A stretch of 55,618 nucleotides of DNA from JALZAA01 sp035316025 (GTDB taxonomy: Bacteria > Actinomycetota > Acidimicrobiia > IMCC26256 > JACDBD01), in assembly GCA_035316025.1 (NCBI GenBank), contig DATFXL010000010.1:1-55618 (forward strand). Direction: 5' to 3'. This document shows positions 1-8,165 of the stretch, piece after piece. The notes below the pieces were generated by a model that did not search any database, was not told the origin of the DNA, and was given only the letters and a program-made list of their open reading frames with translations. Made by a program: the position numbers and the translations under genes. Each line of letters starts with the position of its first letter. Positions within the stretch are counted from its first letter, which is position 1.

Positions 1-564
1 ATCCGGCGGCGGGTGACGTTCGTGGCCAAGGCGGAGTACTTCGACGACAAGAAGACGGCGTGGTTCTTCCGGGGCGTCGGCCAGATCCCGATCCGGCGTG
101 AAGGCGGCGACGCCAGCGAGCGGGCGCTGGCGTCGGCGACCGACGTGCTCGAGCACGGCCAGGTCTTCGGCATCTATCCGGAGGGCACCCGCACGCGGGA
201 CGGCTACCTCCATCGCGGCCACACCGGGGTCGCCCGCCTCGCACTGCGCACCGGAGCCCCGATCGTGCCCGTCGGCATGATCGGCACCGACGACATCAAC
301 CCGATCGGCAGGAAGCTCCCGCGGCTGTTCCGCACTGTGCGCATCAGGTTCGGGACGCCGATCTCCGTCGACCGGTATGCAGGGCGAGAGCACGACCGGC
401 TCGTGCTGCGCCAGCTCACCGACGAGGTGATGTTCGAGCTGCAGCAGCTGTCGGGCTACGAGTACATCGATACCTACGCCACGAAGAAGGCGGAGGACGT
501 GCCCGTGGAGCCCGTGCCGCTGGCGACGCTCGACAGTGCGACCACCCCGGCGGCGGTCGCGTAG
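1..564 (+). CDS. plsC: 1-acyl-glycerol-3-phosphate acyltransferase (PlsC family), 5' partial
   Basis: The reading frame is open at the left edge, so the N-terminus and the catalytic HX4D block lie outside the window. What remains shows the PlsC/LPLAT order: the substrate-binding block YPEGTRTRDG near residue 60 and the hydrophobic IVPVGMIG block about 25 residues later. The family acylates lysophosphatidate at sn-2 on the inner face of the membrane during phospholipid synthesis. The last 35 residues are a low-complexity tail outside the domain. It converges on glpK, with only 3 bp between the two stop codons. Family assignment is firm. Substrate is inferred, and a broader lysophospholipid acyltransferase role is possible. 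Confidence 0.85.
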   Translation: MRRRVTFVAKAEYFDDKKTAWFFRGVGQIPIRREGGDASERALASATDVLEHGQVFGIYPEGTRTRDGYLHRGHTGVARLALRTGAPIVPVGMIGTDDINPIGRKLPRLFRTVRIRFGTPISVDRYAGREHDRLVLRQLTDEVMFELQQLSGYEYIDTYATKKAEDVPVEPVPLATLDSATTPAAVA

Positions 565-567
565 CGG

Positions 568-2064
568 TCAGCCCGAGTCCATCGCCCAGCCGCGAGCCCG
601 CTCGACGGCGCGATGCCAGTCGTCATATCTACGGGCGACCTCCTCGGACGCCATCGCGGGCTCGAACAGGGATTCCTCGGCCCAGCTCGCCGCGGCCTCG
701 GCCGGCGACGCCCAGACCCCCTCGGCCAGTCCGGCCAGATAGGCGGCGCCGAGTGCGGTCGTCTCCTTGACCGTCGGCCGGCGAACGGGCACACCGAGGA
801 CGTCGGCCTGGAACTGGCACAGGACGTCCATCACGCTGGCGCCGCCGTCGACGCGGAGCTCGCTGATCTTCGTCCCGGTCACGCTCGTGATCGCGTCGAC
901 GACGTCGCGGGTCTGCCACGCCATCGACTCGACGACGGCGCGCGCGATCTGCGCCCGTCCCGAGCCGCGGGTGAGACCGAACACCGAGCCGCGCGCGTAC
1001 GGGTCCCACCACGGCGACCCGAGCCCGGTGAACGCGGGCACGAACACGACGCCTCCGCTGTCCACGACGCCGGCGGCAAGGGGACCGGTCTCGGCTGCGT
1101 CGCCGATGATGCCGAGGCCGTCGCGCAGCCACTGGATCGCGGCACCGGTGACGAAGATCGCGCCTTCCATCACGTACACGACGTCGCCGCCGAGGTCCCA
1201 CCCCACGCTCGTCAGCAGGCCTTCGGTCGGCGGGGGATGGGACGGCCCGAGGTTCACGAGCACGAAGGAGCCCGTGCCGTACGTGTTCTTGGACATGCCC
1301 GTCTCGAAGCACGCCTGCCCGAAGAGCGCCGACTGCTGATCGCCGGCGATGCCGCTGACGGGCACGGCCGTGCCGGCGGCGCGCTCCGGCGCGGTGACGC
1401 CGAACCTCCCGCTACTCGGTCGGACGTCAGGAAGGCTTGCGCGTGGAACGCCGAACAACCCGCACAGCTCGTCCGACCAGTCACGGGCGTCGATGTCGTA
1501 CAACAGCGTGCGGCTGGCGTTCGAGGGATCGGTCGCGTGCTCGCCACCGTTCGGCCCGCCGGTGAGCCGCCAGAGGATCCAGCTGTCGACGGTGCCGAGC
1601 GCGAGATCGGGTCCGGCCTCGACGCCGCCCTCCCTCAGCATCCACTCCCACTTCGTCGCCGAGAAGTACGAGTCGAGGACGAGCCCGGTGCGCTCCCGGA
1701 TGAGCGGCTCCTTTCCTGCCGCCCGGAGCTCGTCGCAGCGTCCCGCTGTTCGCCGGTCCTGCCAGACGATCGCACGATGCAAGGGCCGCCCCGTCCGCCG
1801 GTTCCACGCGACGGCGGTTTCGCGCTGGTTCGTGATGCCGATCGCAGTGACGGCGCGCCCGGACGCGATGAGCTCGGCCTGCACCTCCACCAGCGTCTCG
1901 ACCGTCGCCGTCCAGATCTCGTCCGGGTCGTGTTCCACCCGGCCCGGCTGCGGGAAGTACTGCGGGAACTCACGGTACGACCACGCCAGCAGCGCGCCGT
2001 GCTCGTCGACCGCGAACGAGCGCACACCGGTGGTGCCGGCGTCGACGGCGAGGCAGACGCTCAC
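568..2064 (-). CDS. glpK: Glycerol kinase
   Basis: A 498-residue FGGY-family kinase, the usual GlpK length. It phosphorylates glycerol to sn-glycerol 3-phosphate with ATP in the cytoplasm. Visible signatures are the N-terminal phosphate loop DAGTTGVRS, GITNQRET and WQDRRT around residues 78-105, GIAGDQQSALFGQ near 240, and the C-terminal FGGY-type segment with RVDGGASVMD. The GTG start overlaps the TGA of the upstream PH-like gene as GTGA, so the two are probably co-translated. No glpF or glpD lies nearby. The product could feed the adjacent acyltransferase pathway, but that link is only by position. Confidence 0.95.
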   Translation of the reverse strand: MSVCLAVDAGTTGVRSFAVDEHGALLAWSYREFPQYFPQPGRVEHDPDEIWTATVETLVEVQAELIASGRAVTAIGITNQRETAVAWNRRTGRPLHRAIVWQDRRTAGRCDELRAAGKEPLIRERTGLVLDSYFSATKWEWMLREGGVEAGPDLALGTVDSWILWRLTGGPNGGEHATDPSNASRTLLYDIDARDWSDELCGLFGVPRASLPDVRPSSGRFGVTAPERAAGTAVPVSGIAGDQQSALFGQACFETGMSKNTYGTGSFVLVNLGPSHPPPTEGLLTSVGWDLGGDVVYVMEGAIFVTGAAIQWLRDGLGIIGDAAETGPLAAGVVDSGGVVFVPAFTGLGSPWWDPYARGSVFGLTRGSGRAQIARAVVESMAWQTRDVVDAITSVTGTKISELRVDGGASVMDVLCQFQADVLGVPVRRPTVKETTALGAAYLAGLAEGVWASPAEAAASWAEESLFEPAMASEEVARRYDDWHRAVERARGWAMDSG

Positions 2065-2483
2065 CAGTCGACGGCGTCAGACCGGCGTCGCGGCTCCATT
2101 CCCAGCGCGGCCGCGAGCTCGAGTCCGGCCTTCCGATCGCGGGGCCCGAATTCGAGCGCGATCTCCCGGCCGGTGGCGTCGCGGATCCGCACTTGGAGCA
2201 GCGGGAGGTAGCGGCGCAGCTTCTCGATGGTGAACGCAGAATGCCGCTTGGCGATGAGGAGGTCGTCCGCGTTCAACGACCGCCGCCGCGGGGGCGCTCG
2301 GAAGAGGATCAGGCGCTGATCGGTAAGCGCGACGTAGTGGCGGGACCGGCTCTTGAAGAGCAGCGGGACTCGACCACCGCACTCGGTGGCCCAGACCTCG
2401 CTGCACGTGGTGATGCACTCGTTGGTGCCGAGCGACGGCGTCGTGGCGGTGATGATCTGCTCGCGCACGCGCTTCCGGCTCAC
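2061..2483 (-). CDS. Hypothetical protein with a bacterial PH-like domain
   Basis: About 140 residues from a GTG preceded by a GAAGAGG ribosome site. The central pattern YVALTDQRLILF followed by alternating strands (residues ~40-110) resembles the bPH-like domains of small actinobacterial proteins of unknown function. There is no signal peptide or membrane segment. It lies directly upstream of glpK with a 4-base GTGA overlap, so it is the first gene of that two-gene unit. A TAGCCT -10-like hexamer sits about 30 nt before the start. The domain call is moderate, and no specific role can be given. Confidence 0.7.
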   Translation of the reverse strand: MSRKRVREQIITATTPSLGTNECITTCSEVWATECGGRVPLLFKSRSRHYVALTDQRLILFRAPPRRRSLNADDLLIAKRHSAFTIEKLRRYLPLLQVRIRDATGREIALEFGPRDRKAGLELAAALGMEPRRRSDAVDW

Positions 2484-2514
2484 GGTGCCTCTTCCGATCG
2501 CTCCGTCGCGCCGC

Positions 2515-2520
2515 AGGCTA
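2515..2520 (-). promoter_or_regulatory. Candidate -10 element for the PH-like gene and glpK
   Basis: On the minus strand this reads TAGCCT, which fits the actinobacterial TANNNT consensus. It lies 31 nt before the GTG start, leaving room for the GAAGAGG ribosome site. I see no convincing -35. The 130-nt divergent space it shares with the phosphofructokinase gene holds nothing else recognisable. Confidence 0.3.
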
Positions 2521-2613
2521 CCGAGCGTATCCGAGCGGTTCCGCGCCCCGCTGCTGCTGCGGCAGGATAGATGGGGCTCCCGTGCGAAGGGAGACGCGTT
2601 GGCGGAGGTGCAG

Positions 2614-3642
2614 ATGCGGATCGGCCTGCTGACCGGTGGCGGCGACTGCCCGGGCCTCAACGCGGTGATCCGGGCCGTGGTCCGCAAGGGTGAAGGCGTG
2701 TACGGCCACAATGTCGTCGGGTTCCGCCACGGCTGGCGCGGTGTCATCGAGTGCGAGACCGAGGAGCTCACGACGGCCAACACGCGCGGGCTCCTCCACC
2801 GTGGGGGCACGATTCTCGGGAGCGCCCGTACCAACCCCTACAAGACCGAGGACGGCGTCGCCCGCGTCCACGACACGATCGATCGGGAACGCATCGACGC
2901 CCTGATCCCTATCGGCGGCGAGGACACGCTCGGTGTCGCCGCCAAGCTCGGCGCGGACGGCGTCAACCTCGTCGGCGTGCCCAAGACGATCGACAACGAC
3001 TTGTCGGCGACCGACTTCACCTTCGGGTTCAACACGGCCGTCCAGATCGCGACCGACGCGATCGATCGGCTTCACACGACGGCGGAGAGCCACGACCGCG
3101 TGATGGTCGTTGAGGTCATGGGCCGGCACGCGGGCTGGATCGCGACGTATTCGGGCATCGCGGGCGGTGCCGACATCATCCTCGTCCCGGAGGAGCCGTT
3201 CGACATCGGCGACGTGTGCGACCGGATCCGCCACCGCCACCGGCGTGGCGCCAACTTCTCGATCGTCGTGGTCGCCGAGGGAGCCGTCCCGGTGGAGGGC
3301 ACGATGGCACTGCAGTCGGCCGAGGTCGACGAGTTCGGGCACGTGCGCCTGGGCGGCATCAGCAACGATCTCGCGAAGGCGATCGAGGAACGAACAAGCT
3401 TCGAGACGCGGGTGACGATTCTCGGCCACGTCCTGCGGGGTGGCACGCCGACCGCCTACGACCGCGTGCTCGCGACCCGCTTCGGGATCGAAGCGATCGA
3501 CGCCGCGCACGAGCGGGAGTTCGGGATCATGGTCGCGCTCCAGGGGCCCGACATCGTTCGTGTCCCGATCGAGGATGGTGTCCGACAGCTCAAGACCGTC
3601 GATCCCGAGCTGTACGACGTCGCCAGCGTGTTCTTCGGCTGA
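2614..3642 (+). CDS. pfp: 6-phosphofructokinase, group III, predicted pyrophosphate-dependent
   Basis: 342 residues, typical of the actinobacterial group III PfkA family. The enzyme phosphorylates fructose 6-phosphate to fructose 1,6-bisphosphate. The phosphate-donor loop GGGDCPGLNAVIR is at residues 8-20, GGEDT at 101-105 and PKTIDND at 123-129, with the catalytic Asp in TIDND. Asp104 and Lys124 (E. coli numbering happens to coincide) are the pair found in PPi-dependent enzymes. ATP enzymes of E. coli type have Gly at both. The ATG is chosen because GGAGG lies 5 nt upstream. A TTG 15 nt earlier, with its own GGGAG, is also possible. PPi use is inference from these residues. Confidence 0.9.
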   Translation: MRIGLLTGGGDCPGLNAVIRAVVRKGEGVYGHNVVGFRHGWRGVIECETEELTTANTRGLLHRGGTILGSARTNPYKTEDGVARVHDTIDRERIDALIPIGGEDTLGVAAKLGADGVNLVGVPKTIDNDLSATDFTFGFNTAVQIATDAIDRLHTTAESHDRVMVVEVMGRHAGWIATYSGIAGGADIILVPEEPFDIGDVCDRIRHRHRRGANFSIVVVAEGAVPVEGTMALQSAEVDEFGHVRLGGISNDLAKAIEERTSFETRVTILGHVLRGGTPTAYDRVLATRFGIEAIDAAHEREFGIMVALQGPDIVRVPIEDGVRQLKTVDPELYDVASVFFG

Positions 3643-3685
3643 GCGCGCGTCCCCACGTAGCATCCACGGCGACAGAGGAGGTGCC

Positions 3686-4552
3686 GTGGGCGACGCGCTC
3701 GACGAGCTCCTGGCGCTGCTCGAGCTCGAGCCGCTCGAGGTCAATCTCTTTCGTGGGCTGAGCCCTCATGAGGACCGGCAGCGCGTGTTCGGCGGCCAGG
3801 TCGCGGCCCAGGCGTTGGTGGCGGCGGGCCGCACGGTCGGCGACGACCGGCCCGTGCACTCGCTACACGCGTATTTCCTGCGGCCGGGAGACCCGAATAT
3901 CCCGATCGTCTACGAGGTCGACCGCATCCGCGACGGCAAGAGCTTTACGACGCGTCGTGTCGTCGCCATCCAGCACGGGCGCGCGATCTTCAACCTGGCG
4001 GCGTCGTTCCAGATCGTCGAGCAGGGGCCGGACCATCAGATGCCCATGCCGGCGGTGCCCGACCCCGACGAGCTCCCCACGTGGCAGCAGCGCGTCGAGC
4101 CCTACCTCGAGCGCCTCGGCCCGGACCTCGCGCAGTGGCTCGTCCGCGAGCGGCCGATCGACTCGCGGCCGGTGGACGACCCCCGCTGGCTCGACCCCAG
4201 CCCGAGGGAGCCCGAGCAGGACGTGTGGATCAAGGCGAACGGCTCGCTGCCCACCACGCCACTCATCCACGAATGCGTCGTCGCCTACGCGTCGGACCTC
4301 ACGCTGCTCGACACCGCCATGTTCCCGCACGCGATCTCCTACCGCGAGCAGCAGTACATGATCGCCAGCCTGGACCATGCGATGTGGTTCCACCGTCCGT
4401 TCCGCGCCGACGAGTGGCTGCTGTACCACCAGACGAGCCCAAACGCCTCGCGCGCTCGCGGCATCGCGCAGGGAGAGATCTTCTGCCGCGACGGCACGCT
4501 CGCCATCACCGTCATCCAGGAGGGCCTGATCCGGCCGATCGACGCCGACTGA
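3686..4552 (+). CDS. tesB: Acyl-CoA thioesterase II (TesB type)
   Basis: 288 residues, close to the 286 of E. coli TesB, made of two hotdog folds. It hydrolyses acyl-CoA to free fatty acid and CoA. Aligned by eye to TesB, the catalytic set is Asp204 (YASD), Ser228 (IASLDHAMW) and Gln278 (VIQEG). Position 228 is Thr in E. coli, so this is a conservative Thr to Ser change. The GTG start has GAGGAG 5 nt upstream. It follows the phosphofructokinase gene by 43 nt, and a TAGCAT hexamer at 3658-3663 in that gap could be a -10. The physiological substrate is unknown. Confidence 0.92.
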   Translation: MGDALDELLALLELEPLEVNLFRGLSPHEDRQRVFGGQVAAQALVAAGRTVGDDRPVHSLHAYFLRPGDPNIPIVYEVDRIRDGKSFTTRRVVAIQHGRAIFNLAASFQIVEQGPDHQMPMPAVPDPDELPTWQQRVEPYLERLGPDLAQWLVRERPIDSRPVDDPRWLDPSPREPEQDVWIKANGSLPTTPLIHECVVAYASDLTLLDTAMFPHAISYREQQYMIASLDHAMWFHRPFRADEWLLYHQTSPNASRARGIAQGEIFCRDGTLAITVIQEGLIRPIDAD

Positions 4553-4576
4553 CCGCCGCTTCTGCGCCCGTAGGAT
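4549..4576 (+). promoter_or_regulatory. Candidate promoter of threonine aldolase, possibly leaderless
   Basis: CTGACC and TAGGAT are separated by 16 nt. The -10-like hexamer ends only 6 nt before the GTG start, so transcription would begin at or next to the start codon. The -35 part overlaps the end of tesB. This is a pattern match only. Confidence 0.35.
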
Positions 4577-4582
4577 GAACGC

Positions 4583-5620
4583 GTGGCATCCCCCGACGGA
4601 CGGATCGACCTCCGCTCCGACACGGTCACCACTCCGACGCCGGAGATGCGGCGCGCGATGGCCGACGCCGAGGTCGGCGACGATGTCTACGGCGAGGACC
4701 CCACGATCAAACGCTTCCAAGAACGGGCGGCAGAGCTGCTCGGGACGGAGGCGGCGCTGTACGTGCCGTCGGGGACGATGGCCAACCAGCTCGCGCTGCG
4801 CGTGCTCGCCCGACCGGGCACCGAGGTGCTGTGCGCGGCGCGGGCGCACGTGTTCCGGTACGAGGCGGCGGCGGCGGCGTGGAACTCGGCCGTCCAGCTG
4901 CATCCGTTCCCGGACGGCGACGGCCTCATCGACGCCGGCGCCCTCGACGAGACGATCGAGGACTCCGGCCATCACTCGCCGAGCGTGTCGCTCATCGCCA
5001 TCGAGAACACGCACATGCCCTCGTGCGGCCGGCCCTGGCGCGTCGACGAGGTCGCGCGGGTCGGCGACGTCGGCGCGAATCACGGGATCGCGATCTATTG
5101 CGACGGCGCCCGCATCTGGAACGCAGCGGTTGCACTCGGTGTTCGGGCGCGAGACCTCGTGGCGCCGGCGGCGGCGGTGATGTTCTGCGTGTCGAAGGGC
5201 CTGAGCGCGCCGGTCGGGTCGGTCCTGTGCGGGCCCGCCGACCTGATCGGCGAAGCCCGCGAGCACCGTCAGCGGCTGGGGGGCGCCATGCGCCAGGCAG
5301 GCGTGATCGCGGCGGCGGGACTCGTCGCGCTCGATTCGATGATCGAACGGCTGGCCGACGACCACCGCCGTGCGCGCCGACTGGCCGAAGCGGTGGCCGA
5401 GCGCTGGCCGGGCTCGGTGGCGCCCGAGATCGTCGAGACGAACATGGTGTGCGCAGCGGCCGACCGTCTTCCGCGCGACCTGCTCACTCGTCTCGCCGGC
5501 GAGGGCATCCGGGCAGGCACCATCGACACGCGCACTGTACGGTTCGCCACGCACAAGGACGTCGACGACGCCGACATCGAGCGCGTCCTCAAGACGCTCG
5601 CCGGGATCGCCGGGCAGTAG
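4583..5620 (+). CDS. ltaE: Low-specificity L-threonine aldolase
   Basis: 345 residues of the PLP fold-type I beta-eliminating lyase family. It cleaves L-threonine or allo-threonine to glycine and acetaldehyde. The N-terminal signature DLRSDTVTTPT (residues 9-19), VGDDVYGEDPT (31-41), YVPSGTMAN (60-68), the cofactor-contacting CDGARIWNA (173-181) and the Schiff-base lysine Lys205 in VSKGLSAPVGS are all present. The GTG start is preceded only by a weak AGGA, and a TAGGAT hexamer ends 6 nt before it. It lies 30 nt after tesB on the same strand, with no obvious pathway link. Confidence 0.93.
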   Translation: MASPDGRIDLRSDTVTTPTPEMRRAMADAEVGDDVYGEDPTIKRFQERAAELLGTEAALYVPSGTMANQLALRVLARPGTEVLCAARAHVFRYEAAAAAWNSAVQLHPFPDGDGLIDAGALDETIEDSGHHSPSVSLIAIENTHMPSCGRPWRVDEVARVGDVGANHGIAIYCDGARIWNAAVALGVRARDLVAPAAAVMFCVSKGLSAPVGSVLCGPADLIGEAREHRQRLGGAMRQAGVIAAAGLVALDSMIERLADDHRRARRLAEAVAERWPGSVAPEIVETNMVCAAADRLPRDLLTRLAGEGIRAGTIDTRTVRFATHKDVDDADIERVLKTLAGIAGQ

Positions 5621-5653
5621 GCCGGAACGGGAACGACCAATGGGGAGAGGCGC

Positions 5654-6451
5654 ATGGCACGGGTTTTGATCACCGGATGCTCGACGGGGTTCGGTCGCGC
5701 GACTGCAGTCGAGCTCACCAAGCGGGGTCACGAGGTGCTCGCCACCGCGCGCCGTCCCGAGACGCTCGAAGACCTGGACGTCACCGAGAAGATGCGCCTC
5801 GACGTCGACGAAGATGGTTCGGTGTCCGACACCGTAAAAGCCGCGGGCCGGATCGACGCGCTCGTCAACAACGCCGGATTCGGGATCACCGGGCCCGTCG
5901 AGCACGTCCCGTTGCCCGAGTTCCGCCGCATGTTCGAGACGAACGTCCTGGGCGCGCTGCGCATGATCCAGGCCGTGCTCCCGCAGATGCGCGACCGAGG
6001 GAACGGAACAATCGTCAACGTGACGTCGCTCGCCGGGCTCGTCACCCCGCCGAACGGCGGGGCGTATTCGGCGACGAAGCACGCCCTCGAAGCCGTGTCC
6101 GAGGCGCTCCACTACGAGGTGGGTCACTTCGGTGTCCGCGTCGCGCTCGTCGAGCCCGGCTTCTTCGAGACCGAGTTCCAGGCCAAGGAGCCCCGGTACG
6201 GACTCGACGAGCCGCCGTACGACGAGCTCGACCGGCAATGGCAGAGCGCGTTCGGGAAGCTCCAGGGCGATGGTCCGGCGCCCGGCGCGGAGCCAGCGGC
6301 GCAGGTGATCGCGGACGCGGTGGAGGGAACCGAGCAGCGCCTTCGGTGGCCGATCGGAGCTGACGCCGACATGGTGCTCTCCGCGCGCAGCACGATGGAC
6401 GACGAGACGTTCGAGGCGACGATGCGAGGCGCGCTCGACCTCACCTGGTAG
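5654..6451 (+). CDS. Short-chain dehydrogenase/reductase (classical SDR)
   Basis: 265 residues with a Rossmann fold. The cofactor motif TGCSTGFG is at residues 7-14, NNAG at 72-75, the catalytic Ser in NVTSLAG near 125, and YSATK with Tyr138 and Lys142. These place it among classical SDRs, closest in pattern to the 17-beta-hydroxysteroid-dehydrogenase-like group that carries TGCSTGFG. It oxidises or reduces an alcohol or ketone with NAD(P)(H). An Arg pair after the second strand (TARRP) favours NADP(H). The ATG has GGGGAGAGG just upstream. The substrate cannot be told from sequence. Confidence 0.9.
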   Translation: MARVLITGCSTGFGRATAVELTKRGHEVLATARRPETLEDLDVTEKMRLDVDEDGSVSDTVKAAGRIDALVNNAGFGITGPVEHVPLPEFRRMFETNVLGALRMIQAVLPQMRDRGNGTIVNVTSLAGLVTPPNGGAYSATKHALEAVSEALHYEVGHFGVRVALVEPGFFETEFQAKEPRYGLDEPPYDELDRQWQSAFGKLQGDGPAPGAEPAAQVIADAVEGTEQRLRWPIGADADMVLSARSTMDDETFEATMRGALDLTW

Positions 6452-6495
6452 GCGCGCCTCCCGCGCCCCGCAACGGAGCGTCAGCGGACGGCCGG

Positions 6496-6501
6496 TACCC
6501 T
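6496..6501 (+). promoter_or_regulatory. Candidate -10 element of the PIG-L deacetylase gene
   Basis: TACCCT (TANNNT type) ends 9 nt before the ATG, and no good ribosome site lies between. This suggests a leaderless or near-leaderless transcript. No matching -35 was found. Confidence 0.3.
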
Positions 6502-6510
6502 GGGGATCGG

Positions 6511-7230
6511 ATGCCGACAGACGTCGAGATCCCAGAACGAGTCCTCGCGGTCTACGCGCATCCCGACGACCCCGAGATCTCGGCCGGCGGCACCCTGGCG
6601 GCGTGGGCCGAGGCCGGCGCCGACGTGTCGGTGCTCATCACGACGCGGGGCGACAAGGGCACCCAGGACCCCGACGCCGACCAAGAGGAGTTGGCACGCC
6701 TGCGGGTCGAGGAGACGGCGAAGGCGGCGGCGCTGCTCGGCTTCAGCGGGCACTTGCACCTCGGCTACCACGACGGCGAGCTGCCCGACGACCGAGAGCT
6801 GCGCGGCTCGATCACCCGCTACGTGCGCGAGCTGCGGCCCGACGTCGTGCTGTGCCCGGACCCGACGGCCGTGTTCTTCGGCGACCGGTACTACAACCAC
6901 CGTGACCACCGTGTCACCGGCTGGGCGACGCTCGACGCCGTCGCGCCGGCGGCCGGGAACCCGAAGTATTTCGCGCATCAGCTGACTGAAGGGCTCGACA
7001 TGCACGAGGTGCAGTCGGTGTACCTGTCAGGAACCCTCGAGCCGAACTGCTGGATCGACATCAGCGAGACGCTCGAGCGCAAGATCGACGCCCTCTTCTG
7101 CCACACCAGCCAGCTGACGGAGACGGGCGACTGGTTCCGCCAGTTCCTGCGGGACCGGGCCGAGGAGGCAGGGCGTGAGGCCGGCGTCGCCTACGCGGAG
7201 GGATTCCGTCGCCTGAGCTTCGGCGGCTGA
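6511..7230 (+). CDS. PIG-L/LmbE family N-acetylglucosamine deacetylase-like hydrolase
   Basis: 239 residues. The zinc-site motif AHPDDPE (residues 16-22, with His17 and Asp20) and the second ligand region NHRDHR (129-134) define the PIG-L family, which removes acetyl groups from GlcNAc-containing small molecules. In mycothiol makers the family includes MshB and Mca. An MshC-type ligase is encoded at 49.8 kb in this window, so a mycothiol role is possible, but length and sequence do not decide between MshB, Mca and other deacetylases. It is soluble, with no signal peptide, and converges on a small membrane-protein gene with 9 bp between the stops. Confidence 0.88.
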   Translation: MPTDVEIPERVLAVYAHPDDPEISAGGTLAAWAEAGADVSVLITTRGDKGTQDPDADQEELARLRVEETAKAAALLGFSGHLHLGYHDGELPDDRELRGSITRYVRELRPDVVLCPDPTAVFFGDRYYNHRDHRVTGWATLDAVAPAAGNPKYFAHQLTEGLDMHEVQSVYLSGTLEPNCWIDISETLERKIDALFCHTSQLTETGDWFRQFLRDRAEEAGREAGVAYAEGFRRLSFGG

Positions 7231-7239
7231 ACCTCCGGA

Positions 7240-7557
7240 CTATCGCGCGCGCTTGCCGCCGCGCTGCCACTCGGCCATGGCTCGGAGCACGAGGACGGCG
7301 ACGATCCCGACGCCCACCGCGGCGCTGATTGCACCCACGGCGAGCCCGGCGATGACGGCGAGGCCACAGTCGCCCGAGCAGCCCACGTCGACCAGGCCGT
7401 ACCCGATGATCCCGCCGAACGCGCCGGCGAGCACGACGCCGAGGAACGCGAGGACGTATGCGCCGCGGGACGGCAGCCCGGCGGGGACGAGCGAATCACC
7501 CGGTTCATCGGAACGGTTCGCGCCGTTCGCTCCGTCGTTGGCAGGTCCGTCGCTCAC
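7240..7557 (-). CDS. Small two-helix membrane protein, unknown function
   Basis: About 105 residues from a GTG preceded by GAGGAG. After a Gly/Asn/Asp-rich N-terminus of ~30 residues come two hydrophobic segments, roughly residues 32-52 and 60-90, separated by GCSGDCG with two cysteines. The C-terminus is short and basic (WQRGGKRAR), suggesting it faces the cytoplasm. It is not recognised. A longer frame begins 57 nt upstream, but the ribosome site favours this start. It is divergent from the Nudix gene, with 77 nt between them. Confidence 0.6.
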   Translation of the reverse strand: MSDGPANDGANGANRSDEPGDSLVPAGLPSRGAYVLAFLGVVLAGAFGGIIGYGLVDVGCSGDCGLAVIAGLAVGAISAAVGVGIVAVLVLRAMAEWQRGGKRAR

Positions 7558-7634
7558 GGAACTCCTCGTCGCCGTTGCCGGCGATCGTATGGCCGTCGAC
7601 GGCCGGGCAACCATGCGCGTGCAACACTGACGGC

Positions 7635-8165
7635 ATGGCCGAGACGGTGCGCGAGTGGCTCGTGGCCGGCGCGCTCGTCGAATCCGACGGTCGGCTGCTA
7701 TTCGTCCGCAACCAGCGGCGGGGCGGCTACGAGGACTGGAGCACGCCCGGCGGCGTCATCGACGCCGAGGACGGATCGGTGCTCGACGGCCTCACTCGCG
7801 AGGTGGAGGAGGAGACCGGGCTCCGGGTCACCCGTTGGGAAGGGCCGGTCTACGAGGTGGAGGCCGTGGCACCCGACCTCGGATGGATCATGCGCTGCGA
7901 GGTCCATCGCGCGATCGACTTCGAGGGCGAGGTGCAGGTCGCCGATCCCGACGGCATCGTGGTGGAAGCCGCGTTCGTCACCGCCGACGACGCCGCGACG
8001 ATGATCGAGCGCTGCCATCCGTGGGTGGGCGAGCCGATCGCCGAATGGCTGGCGGAGCCCTGGGGTCCTGATCGCGTCCGCAGGTACACCTACGAGGTTC
8101 GTGGCAAGGCGCGCGCCGAGCTCGAGGTGAGACGCACCGACCGGCATGCCGCAGCCCGCGACTGA
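7635..8165 (+). CDS. Nudix hydrolase
   Basis: 176 residues. The Nudix box runs from GGVIDAEDG to REVEEETGL (residues ~36-60). The canonical GX5EX7REUXEEXGU is recognisable, with two extra residues in the spacer. Members hydrolyse nucleoside diphosphates linked to another moiety, using Mg2+ bound by the Glu cluster. Its end overlaps the dinB start by 20 nt, so the two may be co-expressed. Clearing of damaged nucleotides would fit beside an error-prone polymerase, but that is inference from position only. Confidence 0.88.
   Translation: MAETVREWLVAGALVESDGRLLFVRNQRRGGYEDWSTPGGVIDAEDGSVLDGLTREVEEETGLRVTRWEGPVYEVEAVAPDLGWIMRCEVHRAIDFEGEVQVADPDGIVVEAAFVTADDAATMIERCHPWVGEPIAEWLAEPWGPDRVRRYTYEVRGKARAELEVRRTDRHAAARD

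Noticed and set aside
3863..6238. Long minus-strand open frame of 791 codons opposite tesB, ltaE and the SDR
   Set aside because: It is antisense to three genes with clear motifs. Such frames are common in high-GC DNA, and the translation shows no domain.
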